Numbered from the stretch's first letter, positions 1 to 11,439 are shown. The stretch: 30,015 nt of DNA from Pezizomycotina sp. ARF18 (GCA_002224055.1 AZLU01000025.1:270087-300101); one strand, 5' to 3'. The notes: a model not told the origin generated them from the sequence alone. Program-made: numbers and translations.

Positions 1-910
1 GGGAACTTACATTTACTTTACCTTGAGGCCGCATCACAGTTATACCCGCATTTTGTGTGAGTTTATGGAATTCGGTCGAATTCCGAATTCAAAGTCGAGA
101 AGAAAAGGGTTCACGTAAATCAGGTGTTGAGAATGTTGATCTGTTGATATGTTGGGTTGAAATATATAGTGGTGATAACTTGAACTTGCGCGATCTCGCA
201 CGAGGCGTTTCAAGGTATGCGGAATGATACGATAAAGTAGTAAAAGGTGATGATAATAGTCCACTTTCTCTTATCTTTTATACAGCGTGCATTCGAGAAA
301 TATCGGTGAGCTAATGGTAGCTAACCAACTGTGTTTTTCTAGTCTTTGCCTTTTTGGTTTCTCTCTAGCGCACACCCACTGCAATACGATAAATTTTTGT
401 ATAGATATTCTGTTATACTGTTAGAAATGATAACTTGACAGGGTATGAGATTCAAATAAAAGCTAGTAAAAGCCATAGGAGACCCCTGCAGTCGGATCAA
501 CCCCTAGGCCGGAATGATGGGAGTGAGCGGAACGGAAGGACGACACGAAACGGGCCTTAAGGAAAGATTTGGGGGGAGGGGGAGGGGGATGGGAATTCGT
601 GAAGTTTATATATTGATGATAGTGGTAAACATATCGCCTCTCTTGCGAGAAACGCGCCTTGAAACCGAGAAAAATCAAGTAGGACTGAGTAACTTACTTG
701 GAAGAAACGAGATGCGAAATTTCCCCGGCTTTTTCGCGATAATAAGTTCCTTTTTCTTTTTTCTTTTTTGTTTTGGTACTTGAGCTGCCTGTAGTACAGA
801 ATAGATAGTTGCAGTGTAGTACAAAAAAGCTTGAGGAAATTAAGGTTAGAAATATATTTGATCGTAAGGAAAGAGATCGTGGTATCTGAAGGTCATTAAA
901 GTGTTTTAGA
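1..910. other. Gene-poor AT-rich spacer
   Basis: I recognise no protein family, tRNA or rRNA here. The open frames are short, rich in low-complexity residues and have no intron or domain signals. A purine-rich stretch around 570-600 and an interrupted pyrimidine run around 750-775 are the only compositional features. An inverted GAATTC-rich stretch near 67-92 is probably incidental. Confidence 0.5.
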
Positions 911-912
911 AA

Positions 913-946
<34 letters not shown>

Positions 947-957
947 GAGAGAGAGAA
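911..957. repeat. GA-rich microsatellite with a 10-bp period
   Basis: The unit GATAGAGAGA is repeated about three times and then runs into plain GA dinucleotides. It lies in non-coding DNA. A (AAAAT)n-like stretch follows at about 1021-1047. Confidence 0.85.
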
Positions 958-1158
958 ATCTAAGAAGAGCCTCGAAACAGCCCTCAAGTTCGTCGTCGAT
1001 AAAATATTATGTATCGCAAAAGATAAAATAAAATAAATAAAATAAAACGAGAGGGAGAGAGAAGCAAAAAGGATAGGAATATACTTAATTAAAAAAAAAA
1101 AATAAAAAAAGAAAAAGAAAAAATTCTGCAACGGAGATGAAATTCCCTATTATTATTC

Positions 1159-1183
1159 TTTTTTTTTTTTTTTTTTTTTTTTT
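1159..1183. repeat. Poly-T run of 25
   Basis: This is an uninterrupted T homopolymer in spacer DNA. It is one of at least seven runs in the window with lengths of 22-25, listed together in the findings. Confidence 0.9.
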
Positions 1184-1189
1184 ACTCCG

Positions 1190-4100
1190 TAATTTGTAAA
1201 TGGCAACTATTGTATACACTTAGTATCCTTGATAATGGGGGGGATAATAAATTATTTCAGTGGCGGTTGGAGGTTGGCAGGCACTGCCAGGCAGCAGGCA
1301 GGTTATACTTAAGGTACTTAAGTGTTATTATTATTTTTACAAAGCAAAAGCAAAATGCAAAATAAGCAAGGCTCGGCTGCCTTTCTAATTTTTTTCGATA
1401 TTTTTTTTTCTTGATCTTCTCTCTTTCTCTATAATTCCCTATTCGTCAAAACGGTACCAGTTGGATAGAAAAAAAAAATGATCATTGGCCGATCGTCATA
1501 CACCTCCCCCCCCCAAAAAAAAAGTCCCGTAAACCTGTTTTTTCTTTCTTTTTCGTTCTTTGTGGCGCCTATTTAGGGATTCGCTGTTATGGCGGAGGGC
1601 AGACGGTGCAGACAGCCGTCCTCCATCAAGCGATAAACCCGGTACCGGTAAGACTTAGGTGAGATGGGGTTACGAATATTTTTTATTTTCTTTCCTTCTT
1701 TATTTATCTTTCTTTTTCCTTTCGATAATTGTAGCAATGTATGGAACTTTTACTCTATCTACTTAGAAGTGTTTCTCTCGTGTTCTCTCGCAAGCACGGG
1801 CCAAGGCTCGCTCGCTCTGGTGGGTTCCAGCCTTGTACTGTGCGTCTCGAGGCTCTGGAACCCCCACTGAAAACCGCTACATCTCTCTCGTCATTTGTGC
1901 TAACTTCCCCCATGCAAAATCACTAGCTTGGGTTTCTCTCTGTCTGCCCTGTCGCTTTCCGTTTGAATAACCTCCCAACGCAAAAGACAATTTAGTCAGT
2001 TAGGTAGTTGGAACCAGATTTCTAACGCCGAAAGGCCATCATCATCGTCAGTATCGTACCAATCAAAGTCGTTGCGCCAATGTGGCCAGCACGAAACTTT
2101 CTGTCATCCGTTAGGTCGAATTTTACGGTAGATATCGGTCTCCCGGGTCTCTTAAGAAAAATCGCCGGCTCGGCATTAGGATACCTCTATTATTCAGAGA
2201 ATGAATAGTATTATTTTTGTCCTTCAGCATGGTTACAAAGCGAAATTTCTGGAATCCCAGCACGGCACGACGTCCAATGATATATTGGCCACCATAAATT
2301 TGAAAAAAAAAAAGCGTCCTACACGTTTGGGGAAAAAACTTTTTTTTTTCTTCTTAATATTCGCATGGTCATGATGGTCAACTCCATCCTGATGCAAATC
2401 CCTTTCCCATTCAAACGAGTTTACTTCCAGAAACGGGTGCTTCTGGGTTGATCTTGATGCGGCAAGGTATCATAATATCAAATAATATAGTCGGGATCGC
2501 TTTCTTTCCCCTCCCCTATAGGCTATGAGATATCACTTAATATTCCATTCTCGGATAAAATCATCTGCACGTGAGTCAGGGCTGTATAATATTCTTGGCG
2601 AACAAGCGTTTTTAATATCAGGGTTCGGCCGGGAAATGCGCAGTAGCGTCTGCATTTGACTTGTACTTTGCTCTGTAAGTGTGAACGGCACGAACGGAAC
2701 AATCTATCGGAATTTTCACAAACCGCTCTTTCTCTATTTGCCTTAAGGTATTCGATTCCATCTTCCCCTCTTCCGTTCGATTTCAGGGGTACGAACCGAC
2801 GTTTTATTTCATTTATATGTTCAACCTCGAGATTCTTAACAATTCTGTAACATATAAATATTTATCACCCGCAAGCTATGACGGTGAAGTTACCCAACAT
2901 TTCTTTTTAAGTCGTGAGCAGACAAAAATGATAGACATCTAGTAACACAATGAATGCATGTTCCCCTCTCTACTTTATTCCTTTGTTGAAGTTATGATCA
3001 TCATTATATTCAAAAAGAAGGGGACAACTTTAGCTACTTATTTTTGTTTTATTTATTTAATTATATTCTATTTTTTATTTTTTATTTTTTAATATTATTA
3101 TATTTTATTTCTTGAAAAAAAGAACGAAAGAGCAAAAGCGCTACAGCTGCATTATGATCAATCAACAAACGTTTCGACAGGGCCGGGGAGATCAATATAT
3201 TGCGAATGCTCAGAATACGTGCAACATCGAGCATGTCCAAGTGGTTTTCTGAGATATGAGATGTATCTCTTTTCGACAGCGCAGAAGTTTTTCTTACGCT
3301 AACTAAAGTGCTGCAATTATATGAATTATTCAATTGACTAATAATAGTCATATGCTCTTCAACTATCAAGGAGTTGAGGAGATTAGCATAGTATTCAAAA
3401 GAAGTAGATCGTCTCCCGAAAACTCGCTTTTCCTATGCCGGTCCGGATAGCTTTAGAAATGAACCACTAACTTTTCATTCTTCTCCTTCAAGCGAAAATA
3501 TGGGGGAACTCCACTTGGTTCACAAAGCTTTGCTAAAAAGAGCCAAGTTCTTTGTACGCACGAAGGACATCCGAAGGGCCTCACTGTTGAGATTAAATTC
3601 TATTAGCACAAGAAGCAATTGAGGGATGGTTACTGCTATGATCTTCTCGCCATTCATGCAATTTCGTCTTTACAAAGATCCTCTTACGAGAGCGACCCAG
3701 TGTTTCGATCGGCTGCAGACTTCAAACGACCTCTCGCCTTGATACTTTAGCTCCCAGTGGCAAATGCAGGTTGGATATTGCTTTTCATTTCACTCTTTCT
3801 GTCAGCTGACAACTTATGTAAGACGCTATTTTGCTTTTCTCTCTTAAATCTTCAAGGTACACCCGTTCACCACCTCACAAATAACCTGTCTCACTATCCT
3901 CGCCTCGGCCCCGTAGGTGAGAGCCAGACACGTTGTTCGGATACTCTGAAAAAGCCCAGAAGAAACCCTTCACTTCCGTTCCGTCATGTAACAGAACGTG
4001 TTTTTAACTCCTATATCGTTCGTGCAATGGGAATTTGTGTGCCATGATCGACTTCTTTCTTTCGCAGAGCGCCTGTGCATAGCTCGAAGTGAGATTGATA

Positions 4101-5350
4101 GGATACCGACGAAAGAAATATTTCGGTACCCCTTGCACGCTGTATGCGCGTGAACCCGTGCGCTCGTACACAATTGATATACAGCGTCGCATAAACTGCA
4201 AATGCAAATGCGTCTTGACACGAGGCTCGGTGCTCCTTATATTGTATATCTAATTTACTGGTCATCGGATGAAGGACCTGCGGTCCGTCTTCCTAAAGTG
4301 CCTCAAAGATCAACGGTTACAATAACTAATTAAAAAGAAATGAAAGTTTTTACCTAGTGATATTCAAGCAATCAATGCCGCTCATAGGGCTGGAGGGGCT
4401 TTTTCGGACAGAATCCATTCTCCGATCCCGAGCAGAAGACTGTTCATCCAATAACCTCCCGCTGTCTTTTTCCGGGAGAAGGTTCTTTCGAAATAAAGTC
4501 TAGTAGTCACGAGGACTCTTCTGCAAGAATAATATCATTTTTTTTTTTTTACTCTTGTTTTCCAATGTTTATCGTCCACTGCTCAGCATTGTTTTTTAAT
4601 TGTCTTCTTTCATGACTTCGCTTATACCTTTTTAACGGCCCATCCATGCAGCAGGGGAACTCCTCCGCGAGACTCGATATCCATTTCGTCTGCCGTGATG
4701 AAAGTTCTCCCTCCCTACGCGAGCACCGCAGATTTTAAATAGATGTGTTTTTTTTTTTTTTTTTTTTTTTTCAGGAGTCCGAACGAGCGTTCGGATATTT
4801 CGGGGTACTTCTTTCGTGCGCTGCAAAAGTTCCCTCGAGGAGGAGGAGGCTACAGGATGCTCAGAACCAGCTTCCACGATGTTCTACTTCATCATCCTTC
4901 TGGACAGAACAGTAGGCTGCCGTTTGGCTTCTCGAAGAGTCCCTCCTGTAAATTACAGGATTTCACGGAGGCTTTCGGTCCTTCTTTTCCTTTGCTCTCC
5001 ACCGGCTTTTGAAAGTATATCAAATAATCCTTTTTTACCTTTACCTTCGCGCGAGATGGATTATGTGAATCGTGAAAGAAACATTTTTTATTCTCATACC
5101 CGTTGCTGCATGTTTTTTCTTTGCTGCGAATAACCTGCATTTCGGGCAATGCCTGTCAACTTCTGGTCCTTTTTTTCGTGCGATGATAAACCGTAACCCC
5201 CGACCGCCGAGAGACAATTTTTAGCAAGCCTCGGTAGAACTAGGAGCTTGGGGGTGGCGTTTTTTTCGTTCTGCTGCGCCATTTAGCTCTTCCAGGGTAG
5301 CCGAACTCGATAACCGAGGAAAACGACACGCCACGGCGATAGATCGTTAC
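1190..5350. other. Long spacer with no recognisable gene
   Basis: About 4.1 kb without a supportable gene. Frames of 60-105 codons exist on both strands (for example near 3757-4047 and 4743-5133), but none shows a family motif, and several begin inside homopolymers. A T24 run lies at 4748-4771, and pyrimidine tracts are frequent. No tRNA T-arm, rRNA segment or transposase motif was seen. Undetected non-coding RNAs, long UTRs or a fast-evolving gene cannot be excluded. Confidence 0.45.
1820..1867. repeat. Imperfect inverted repeat (possible hairpin)
   Basis: The left arm GTGGGTTCCAGCCT (1820-1833) is nearly the reverse complement of AGGCTCTGGAACCCCCAC (1850-1867). The right arm carries two 2-nt bulges. 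The loop is about 16 nt. Function is unknown, and chance is possible in 30 kb. Confidence 0.45.
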
Positions 5351-5356
5351 ACAAAG

Positions 5357-5395
5357 ATAATACACTAAAATAATACACTAAAATAATACACTGAA
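5357..5395. repeat. Tandem repeat, three 13-bp units
   Basis: The unit ATAATACACTAAA occurs three times head to tail. The third unit has one substitution (G at 5393). It lies in spacer DNA downstream of the membrane-protein gene that ends near 5924. Confidence 0.9.
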
Positions 5396-5923
5396 AAACG
5401 TTAGCCTTGCGAATACTTGCGAGGTGAGAGACATGGTTTTTCTATTTGGAAGCATGGGGATGGAACATTATGAGAATTCGAGTGCTGAAGTTCAGTTTCG
5501 ACGGTAATCATGCGGCGATGTTCGTTGTTCTTATTCTAGATAATTATATTACGCTGCTAATTAGTCTGGCCAGACTAGCTGCTATAATAATAAGAATTGA
5601 TGAAATCGCTTAGGCATGGATCCGGAATGGTCAATTAAATCAGAGAGCTTTTCAAAACTGTGCAGAAGACTAATAAAGTATAAACGACTTGCAAATTCAT
5701 GCATCAAATACTAATCATTGATGATGTTGCTAGTGTGATACATCCACCATCTAATACAAGCTCCATTTAATCCGTTCCTCAAAAGGAAATGCCTAAGTGT
5801 TCTAAAAGACCCCCAAGAAAAATACAAATATGAAATGATCATCACATCGTTCCTAGGGTTGATACAATTCGGGAGTCCAAAAAAAGATAGAACTTTCGTA
5901 CGTCTAAAACAACCAATAGGGTT

Positions 5924-6863
5924 TCAAGGAAGACAATAGAAGCCTCCGCAAACGAACTTGCCTATAGATCCGCCGTTAGCATAACGCGCCATTACCTTGA
6001 ATAAAAGAGATATGGTAATACTCACCTTGATAAATTCAGATAACAGCGAATAATTGCAAACACCCTGTGACGCAATATCTGCCCATTTCCCTTCAAAACC
6101 CCCCAAAGAAGAAAAGGATACCAAAAGGAAGATGACCTCCAATAGTCTAAAAACCAAATATGTAATCGTCCCCCCTTCACCCACTCCCCTGCTCCACCTC
6201 AGAACACGACCGCGCTCTTCCCCTTCCCCTTCGTAATCTTCGTTCTCCTTATCGCTGCTCTCGGGCTCTTCTTCGTGATCTACATTGCACCGTTACTTTC
6301 GCCCGTCAACTCCTCTCCCAATTCGACACCTCGACGGGGTCAACGGGCAAATTACGTCCGTACGCCTCCGACAGCATCCTATCATCCCTGTACTATCCGT
6401 ATCCATATCCACCCCAAATAAACGCCCACGGATACCACCACGGACTCGAAGAACACCCAGGCGCGAATATCAGCAGCAGCGAGAGGAACGGCGCCGACAG
6501 CGCGGCCCAGACGAACAGCGACATGCTCCTGACGTCCTGCTGCACCTGCTGGTAAAGCGGCGGCGGTGTGCGCGCGCGCGGAAGAGAGTAGGTGTGTCTT
6601 CTGCTTGTGACGCGGAGACGTGGCTGGAGTAAGGAGGACACAGCGGCATGTCGAACCGGGGATCGGAAGGGATCCATTTCGGGAAATACGGGGTGTTCAG
6701 TAGTGGATATTGGCTGGGAGGAGCGGAAAGGGTTGTTGTTGTTATTGTTGTTTTCGCTTCTTGCGGCTCTGGCTCTGTCTTTGGCCTTCTGGCGGCGGCG
6801 AGGGGATGGGGGGGTTGCTGTCGTGGATTCGATTTCCACGGAGGGATGGAAGGATGGGGCCAT
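5924..6863 (-). CDS. Unrecognised membrane protein, two hydrophobic helices
   Basis: I do not recognise the family. From an ATG at 6863 the first frame is open for about 157 codons: a basic Ser/Pro/Arg-rich cytosolic-type region, an Asn run encoded by a GTT/ATT microsatellite (about 6735-6760), then a hydrophobic helix (MSLFVWAALSAPFLSLLLIF) and an aromatic WWYPWAFIWGGYGYG stretch near 6393-6440. The reading continues in a second frame (MLSEAYGRNLPVDPVEVSNW). After one apparent missing base near 6280 it continues as an acidic segment (EEEPESSDKENEDYEGEGEE) and a second helix (YLVFRLLEVIFLLVSF). Three segments of consistent character joined by single-base slips suggest one gene of roughly 300 codons. 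The 3' end is unsure: a GTGAGT donor-like site after SLLSEFIK (about 6025) may start an intron instead of reading through to 5924. Confidence 0.45.
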
Positions 6864-7019
6864 TGCGAAAAAGGTCTGGTCTCTTGCTCCTTTGGGAGGT
6901 GGAGATGGCGTGTGATGTTTTGAGACGAGGATTTGAGCTGATGTTAGAAGATAATTGTAAGCTGCGTTGAATGAAGGTGCGGAACCCTGCGGTGTTGCTT
7001 TTCTGGCAGATCGCAAAAT

Positions 7020-8280
7020 GCTTTGTCGAAGACTGTAGGGCAGTAGTATAGTAGGTTACTCTTTGCTGGGCGGCGTTGTAGAAATGAACCTCCTTTATAT
7101 AAACTGCCTGTGCTAAAATAAAGATGTTATTTGAAGAAGGAATATCGACTATGAAACTAAAGAGCATTTTGATGCGATCTTTCAACTTGTAGGGTCGATT
7201 TTAATTACAAAGGAGTAGGTGTTGACAAGTACCTAATAATATTAAACATATAAATAAACGCATGGGATTGTTCTCCAATCCAATTACTCTGCTGCCTTTT
7301 TCTATTGGAGGAGAATATAAATGACTTGGTAGACTCTAGATTGATTTAATAGAAACAAGTAGTCACGAAGGAAGTTTAGTAGCTTTCCGAAAAGATCTTG
7401 AGAAAAACAAATAAGCGTTCATCAAGTTATATACAATACGGTAGTCGGAAGCCATTAGTATAAAAGCGTACACATGTTTAAATTGTCCCTTTCTTCTCCA
7501 TCATGATCTGTCATGGCGTACCTTTGAAAGGGTCGAGTGGTAGGATATTGATGCTCGGGTCTTTTATATACCTAAATTCTAAATAGCTACAAGGACTGGC
7601 AAATACAGAAAAGAAAGAAGGAATACATATACATCAAACTAGAATCTATTTTGAAGCATTGTTTACCATTTGCCGTCGTGATATATACCCAAAGAAATAT
7701 TGCGTGATATTAGTTATAAGAAGCTGCCAGAAGCTTGAAAAATAACAACTGTATGAGAACTTATCACGTTTGAAATTACAGCATCGCAGACAATCGATAT
7801 AGCAAAGAAAGAAGGGGGAGACCTTATAAGTATACATTAATAATGTAAGGGAGATGCTCAGAGAAGTTGAAAAAGCGAACCAAGATGTAAGAAGAATTAT
7901 AAAATAATGATATTGCACATGTTATAGCAAAAGCTTGGCCCAAACGACGAAAGATAGAAAGAAAGAGTAAACTTGAACAAGGTCTTACAAAGACAGGTTA
8001 CAGAAGATGAAACGAAAAAATAAGATGAAAGCGATGTGAAAATCCTTATCTATCAGAACTATTCCCTAAAGTACAGAAGAGATTTTTTGTGATGTTGTAT
8101 ACAAAAGTGAAGAATCAACAAGACAATAGTAAAGAAAAAGCCGACCTTTAATAAAGAAAAAAAAGATGAAAACCTTTCCATCAAGTTAAATTGTAATCAG
8201 GTTAAAAAAAAAAAAGATCGTGAAAACAATAATAAGAAGAATTAAAAAGAAAACCATGATGTAATATCCCGATGAACATG
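7020..8280. other. AT-rich spacer
   Basis: About 1.3 kb of A-rich DNA with no family match on either strand. The longest frame (7646-7918, minus) is hydrophobic and low in complexity, and is probably fortuitous. Confidence 0.5.
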
Positions 8281-8284
8281 ATCC

Positions 8285-8320
<36 letters not shown>
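8285..8320. repeat. T11-A25 palindromic homopolymer
   Basis: Eleven T are followed directly by twenty-five A, so the DNA or an RNA from either strand could fold back. It sits about 60 nt beyond the stop codon of the minus-strand secreted-protein gene (8378), inside its likely 3' UTR. Confidence 0.8.
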
Positions 8321-8321
<1 letters not shown>

Positions 8322-8377
8322 AAACTTAATAATAAAATGAATGAAGTCCTGGAGCTGGAGGAAATAAAAAAATTATC

Positions 8378-9368
8378 CTAGAAATTAAAGGGAAGCCATG
8401 ATGAACCAGCAAGACCCATGACGAAGGCGGCATAGGAGTTACCGACTTTGGAGCTGCCACTGGTGTAGCCAGCTGGGCAGTGGAACACCGGAGCCGTGAT
8501 GTTGATAGCCGGATAACCCTGAGCAGCCGGGCAGACCAGCAGGCTGCTGAGAAGGCAGCAGCAGACAGAGCCAGTAGCGGCAGCAATGTCACGTTGCCGA
8601 GCTCCGGGTAGTAATTGCACCGGAAGCCGGGTTGGACGGACGGCCGGAGCCGAGGCAGGTGAACACTGTTGGCAGCGGGGGCAGGGTAGCCGGCCTTGCT
8701 CAAAGTGGGCTGAGGGATGCTCAACGTGATGGTGACCTGGACAGTCTAGTGCTGGTGGTATCACTGGAAGCAGGAATGCTTTCCGCAGCGGCAGGGGACA
8801 CCTTTGGAGCAGAAGAGACTGCTTGAAAATTTTGAGCAAAGGTTAGCAAACATGCTTGAGAAGATATTGACAAAAAAAAATTTTTTTTTTTCTTTTTTGA
8901 AGATCTGAAAATAAGTAGATAGAAAAAGATCCCCAATATAGATGACGAAAGTAAAAATAATTGAAAAAGATTTCCAGAATAATCAAATAATGAAAAAAGT
9001 TTTTTTTTTTATAAAAAAAAAAAAGATCAGAAAAAGCAGTAAAGGGCACTTACGAGGATATTCAGCAGCTGGAGAATCTCAACTGGAATCGGGCCATAGT
9101 TGTTGGAGCGTTTCAGGCGCAACACCAGGCTGGGAGCAGGCTAAGAAGAGTAAAGAAACATAGCTTAGGATATTGAAGAAAAAAAAAAAAAAAAAAAAAA
9201 CAACGCAAACAAAAGAGGTGAAGAACTTACGCTGTGGAGCACTCGCTGAGAGGGCGGACTGAGCAGGAACAGCCTGAATGCTGCAATGGCACTCTCAGAG
9301 GGATTTGAGTGTAGCCTTGGGCAACGGTGGCCAGAGATGGCAGTGAAAACTGGGACTGAAACCTTCAT
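8378..9368 (-). CDS. Secreted, probably GPI-type cell-wall protein, possibly CFEM-like
   Basis: The gene is read from ATG 9368 (MKVSVPVFTA then, after a frame slip, SLATVAQGYTQIP), which resembles a signal peptide followed by the Ile-Pro that often precedes the first Cys of fungal CFEM proteins. Exon 1 (9368-9231) ends at GTAAGT. Exon 2 (9140-9054) has a TTCTTAG acceptor and a GTAAGT donor, and in one frame reads like the end of a small Cys-rich domain (APETLQQLWPDS). Exon 3 starts near 8821 and encodes an Ala/Ser/Thr/Pro-rich tail with VTITLSIPQPTLSKAGYPAP, and a weakly hydrophobic C-terminus ending at 8378. At least four frame slips are needed, so the Cys pattern cannot be read safely. CFEM and GPI attachment are inferences. 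The introns hold long A/T homopolymers. Confidence 0.4.
9054..9230 (-). other. Exon 2 and first intron of the secreted-protein gene
   Basis: On the minus strand the first intron runs 9230-9141, from GTAAGT to TTAG, and contains a 22-nt A/T homopolymer (9179-9200). Exon 2 runs 9140-9054 and is followed by GTAAGT. The next acceptor is CAAG or CAGCAG near 8819-8823, with GCTAAC as a possible branch point just upstream. Confidence 0.5.
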
Positions 9369-9421
9369 TTGAATAGAGTTGGAACTTGTGATTAAGAGAA
9401 AAGGTCTTTAAAGTAACTGGC

Positions 9422-9445
9422 TTTTTTTTTTTTTTTTTTTTTTTT
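9422..9445. repeat. Poly-T run of 24
   Basis: Homopolymer 54 nt upstream of the start codon of the minus-strand secreted-protein gene, so in its promoter or 5' UTR. A second run, A23, lies at 9594-9616. Confidence 0.9.
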
Positions 9446-9929
9446 GAAGTAGAGGTAAGTGATGAAAAATTTTTTTTGTTAGAAGTGTTGTTGTTTGAAA
9501 ATTGATTGATGTGGTGGAGAGGAGGTAGCAGAGAAGTGGAAAATTTTTGCTGAAAGGGTTTATTTTATAGTGGTCACTAAACTCACAGTTAGGAAAAAAA
9601 AAAAAAAAAAAAAAAAGAATTACTACTAATAAATATAAGTACTTAGTAGCTAGCAAATTAATTAAATATTATTATTTAATTACTCAGGGCTTTGACCCGC
9701 TACTACTATTTGAAGGTATCATCGAACCTGATGTAAGAAAAAAATAATTTGATCGTGGAAATTCGAGAATGCAGCAGTACCTATCCTCTCTTGCCGTGTG
9801 TTGTGACTACTCAACCTTGAACGCATACTGGTCGGGCTCATGATTGTTGCCTTCGAAATAATCATATAGCTTGTTAATTGTAGGACAAATTCATACATAC
9901 CTACATCTATATATATATACCAGTCAGGC

Positions 9930-10201
9930 ATGAGCAAGAATAGTTCAAGTAGTAGAAAAATTCGACTTCGCAGGCGATGCTTGCAAGTAGATTTTTTTAA
10001 ATACCTAATATGGACATATTTCACAGTGTTATGCCTCATTCATTACTCGTATAGAGCATCTATTAAGCGGAAATTATACAAGAAAGCTAGAAGGAGAGAG
10101 AAAGCAACGGGGAAGTTATGATGCAAGAAGTTCAACTCCAGCGAAAAAGGAACGAAAAAGCACTATCAAAAGTGGAGCTCAAACTGCAACGGGAGGTCTA
10201 A
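9930..10201 (+). CDS. Possible small basic membrane protein
   Basis: The ATG at 9930 opens 63 codons: a Ser/Arg-rich basic start, one hydrophobic helix (YLIWTYFTVLCLIHYSY) and a basic region (RKLYKKARRREKATG). The frame stops at 10119-10121. One added G in the GGGG run at 10109-10112 would continue it as a charged, coiled-coil-like tail (MMQEVQLQRKRNEKALSKVE) to a TAA at 10199-10201, about 91 residues in all. Missing G is the common error type in this window, so the correction is plausible but not proven. I recognise no family. It converges on the metallophosphoesterase gene, which ends 47 nt downstream on the other strand. A-rich DNA can imitate Lys/Glu-rich coding, so confidence is low. Confidence 0.3.
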
Positions 10202-10247
10202 ATCGACAACAATTGGTTTGTTTTTCGCGCTCTTCGTGACGAATATG

Positions 10248-11210
10248 CTAGCATTCACCATCAAGTTCGTCTTCGCTGAGCCCTTGCGCCAAATTGTCCG
10301 TCCCTGAGCTAACATCACACAGACCCGTTCTTGCTAGCAAGTCCAGGATCGACCACTGCAGAGGGTCGTCGCACGAATCCCTGGGTTTTCACGATAGCCG
10401 AGCTGCTTTACTGTTGTCCCACTTACTCTCTCAACGGCCGCGGGACTGGTGCACGTGGCCGAAGACGTGCATTTGGACGCACCTTCCCAAAGCCAGCCTG
10501 AGTCCTCGCATCCGTATTACCGGTTCCCAGCTTCGAGCCGGGTACGGCGGTGTCCAGGTGGTACTTTGGGGCCCATGTTGACGAGGATATCCGTGTCGGC
10601 GGGATCTTAGCCCATATATCTTGTCCTCTTCTGCCCTCTTGTACGTGAATGCCCACACGCCGCACGTGCCGGCACCCTCGGGGAGCCATAAGATTTGAAG
10701 GGGTCTGAGGACCGGTTGGATCCCGCAGAGTGATCTCCGCAGATTCTTCACATAGGTAAAGCACTTTGGAATTGGAATTCATAAGCTCTTGCACTCTTGC
10801 TCGACGCGGGTATTGTTGTGGTAATAGCTCCAATACTCCTGGTAGAAATCCTCTCTAATGTTATGTCGTGGTTCCCTATTATACAAAAGAAATTAGATTC
10901 TGTTCAGGAATTGCAATTATTGTTTTGCAAAATGAAAAATAAAGGACGAGGTAATGGAAGTACGGCAATAACGATTTTGACTTCATGCTTCATCCGTCCG
11001 ATCCACTCCATGGTCCTCGACAGCTCATTAAGCGTGCCTTGGTTCGTTAGATCACCAGCATGAATAAGAACATCCCCGTCGGGCACTTGAATTGTCCATC
11101 GAAAGCGACGAATTGTGTGTATCCGAAAGCAGGACGAACCGTGTTTTCCTGGTCCCGAGTTTCTCCTTCTGTGCATCTGAAGTTGATGCCGATAATTCTT
11201 CTGTGTCCAT
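10248..11210 (-). CDS. Calcineurin-like metallophosphoesterase (MPPED/239FB type)
   Basis: A predicted metal-dependent phosphoesterase, cytosolic if the start is the ATG at 11210. Metallophos motifs appear in order: RFVLLSDTHN (D-x-H), DGDVLIHAGDLTNQGT (GD), KIVIA plus GNHD split by an intron (10963-10876), then HVFGHVH near the C-terminus. These four blocks hold the usual di-metal ligands. The segments FYQEYWSYYHNNTRVEQEL and SKVLYLCEESAEITL between them fit the family, as does the approximate length of 290 residues. At least five single-base slips occur, including a missing G exactly at the intron 3' border before GNHD. An in-frame upstream ATG at 11288 would add 26 residues beginning MLCCRISIRLFFCNLKKK. 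The exact substrate cannot be told. The next minus-strand gene, TMEM205-like, ends about 840 nt upstream of the 11210 start. Confidence 0.85.
10876..10963 (-). other. Intron of the metallophosphoesterase gene
   Basis: The donor GTACTT follows ATTGCC (KIVIA) and the acceptor TATAATAG precedes GGAACCAC. The splice joins VIA to the metal-binding GNHD motif. The expected GGG AAC CAC lacks one G here. Length is 88 nt. Confidence 0.7.
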
Positions 11211-11439
11211 TGTTACATCGACCTTCTGTTTGACCTTCTTCTTGAGGTTGCAGAAAAACAAACGAATCGATATCCGACAGCAAAGCATGGTGCTGGAGTA
11301 GATGTGACTAATAAGAGTGTGGTAGGCTATGTTTAAGGACGGGAAGGATGGCCGTGGGCGTGCGCTTGTCGTCGTGCTGCTCCAGAGCTGAGGTCGCGTG
11401 CAATCGGAATGCTCTTCTAGCAATCGGAAAACCTCCAAC

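Noticed and set aside
694-1131. Minus-strand 145-codon hydrophobic frame
   Set aside because: It is made mostly of Phe/Leu/Ser from poly-T and GA repeats; no domain or splice signals.
10423-10833. Two overlapping minus-strand frames as separate genes
   Set aside because: They are alternating pieces of one metallophosphoesterase split by single-base slips.
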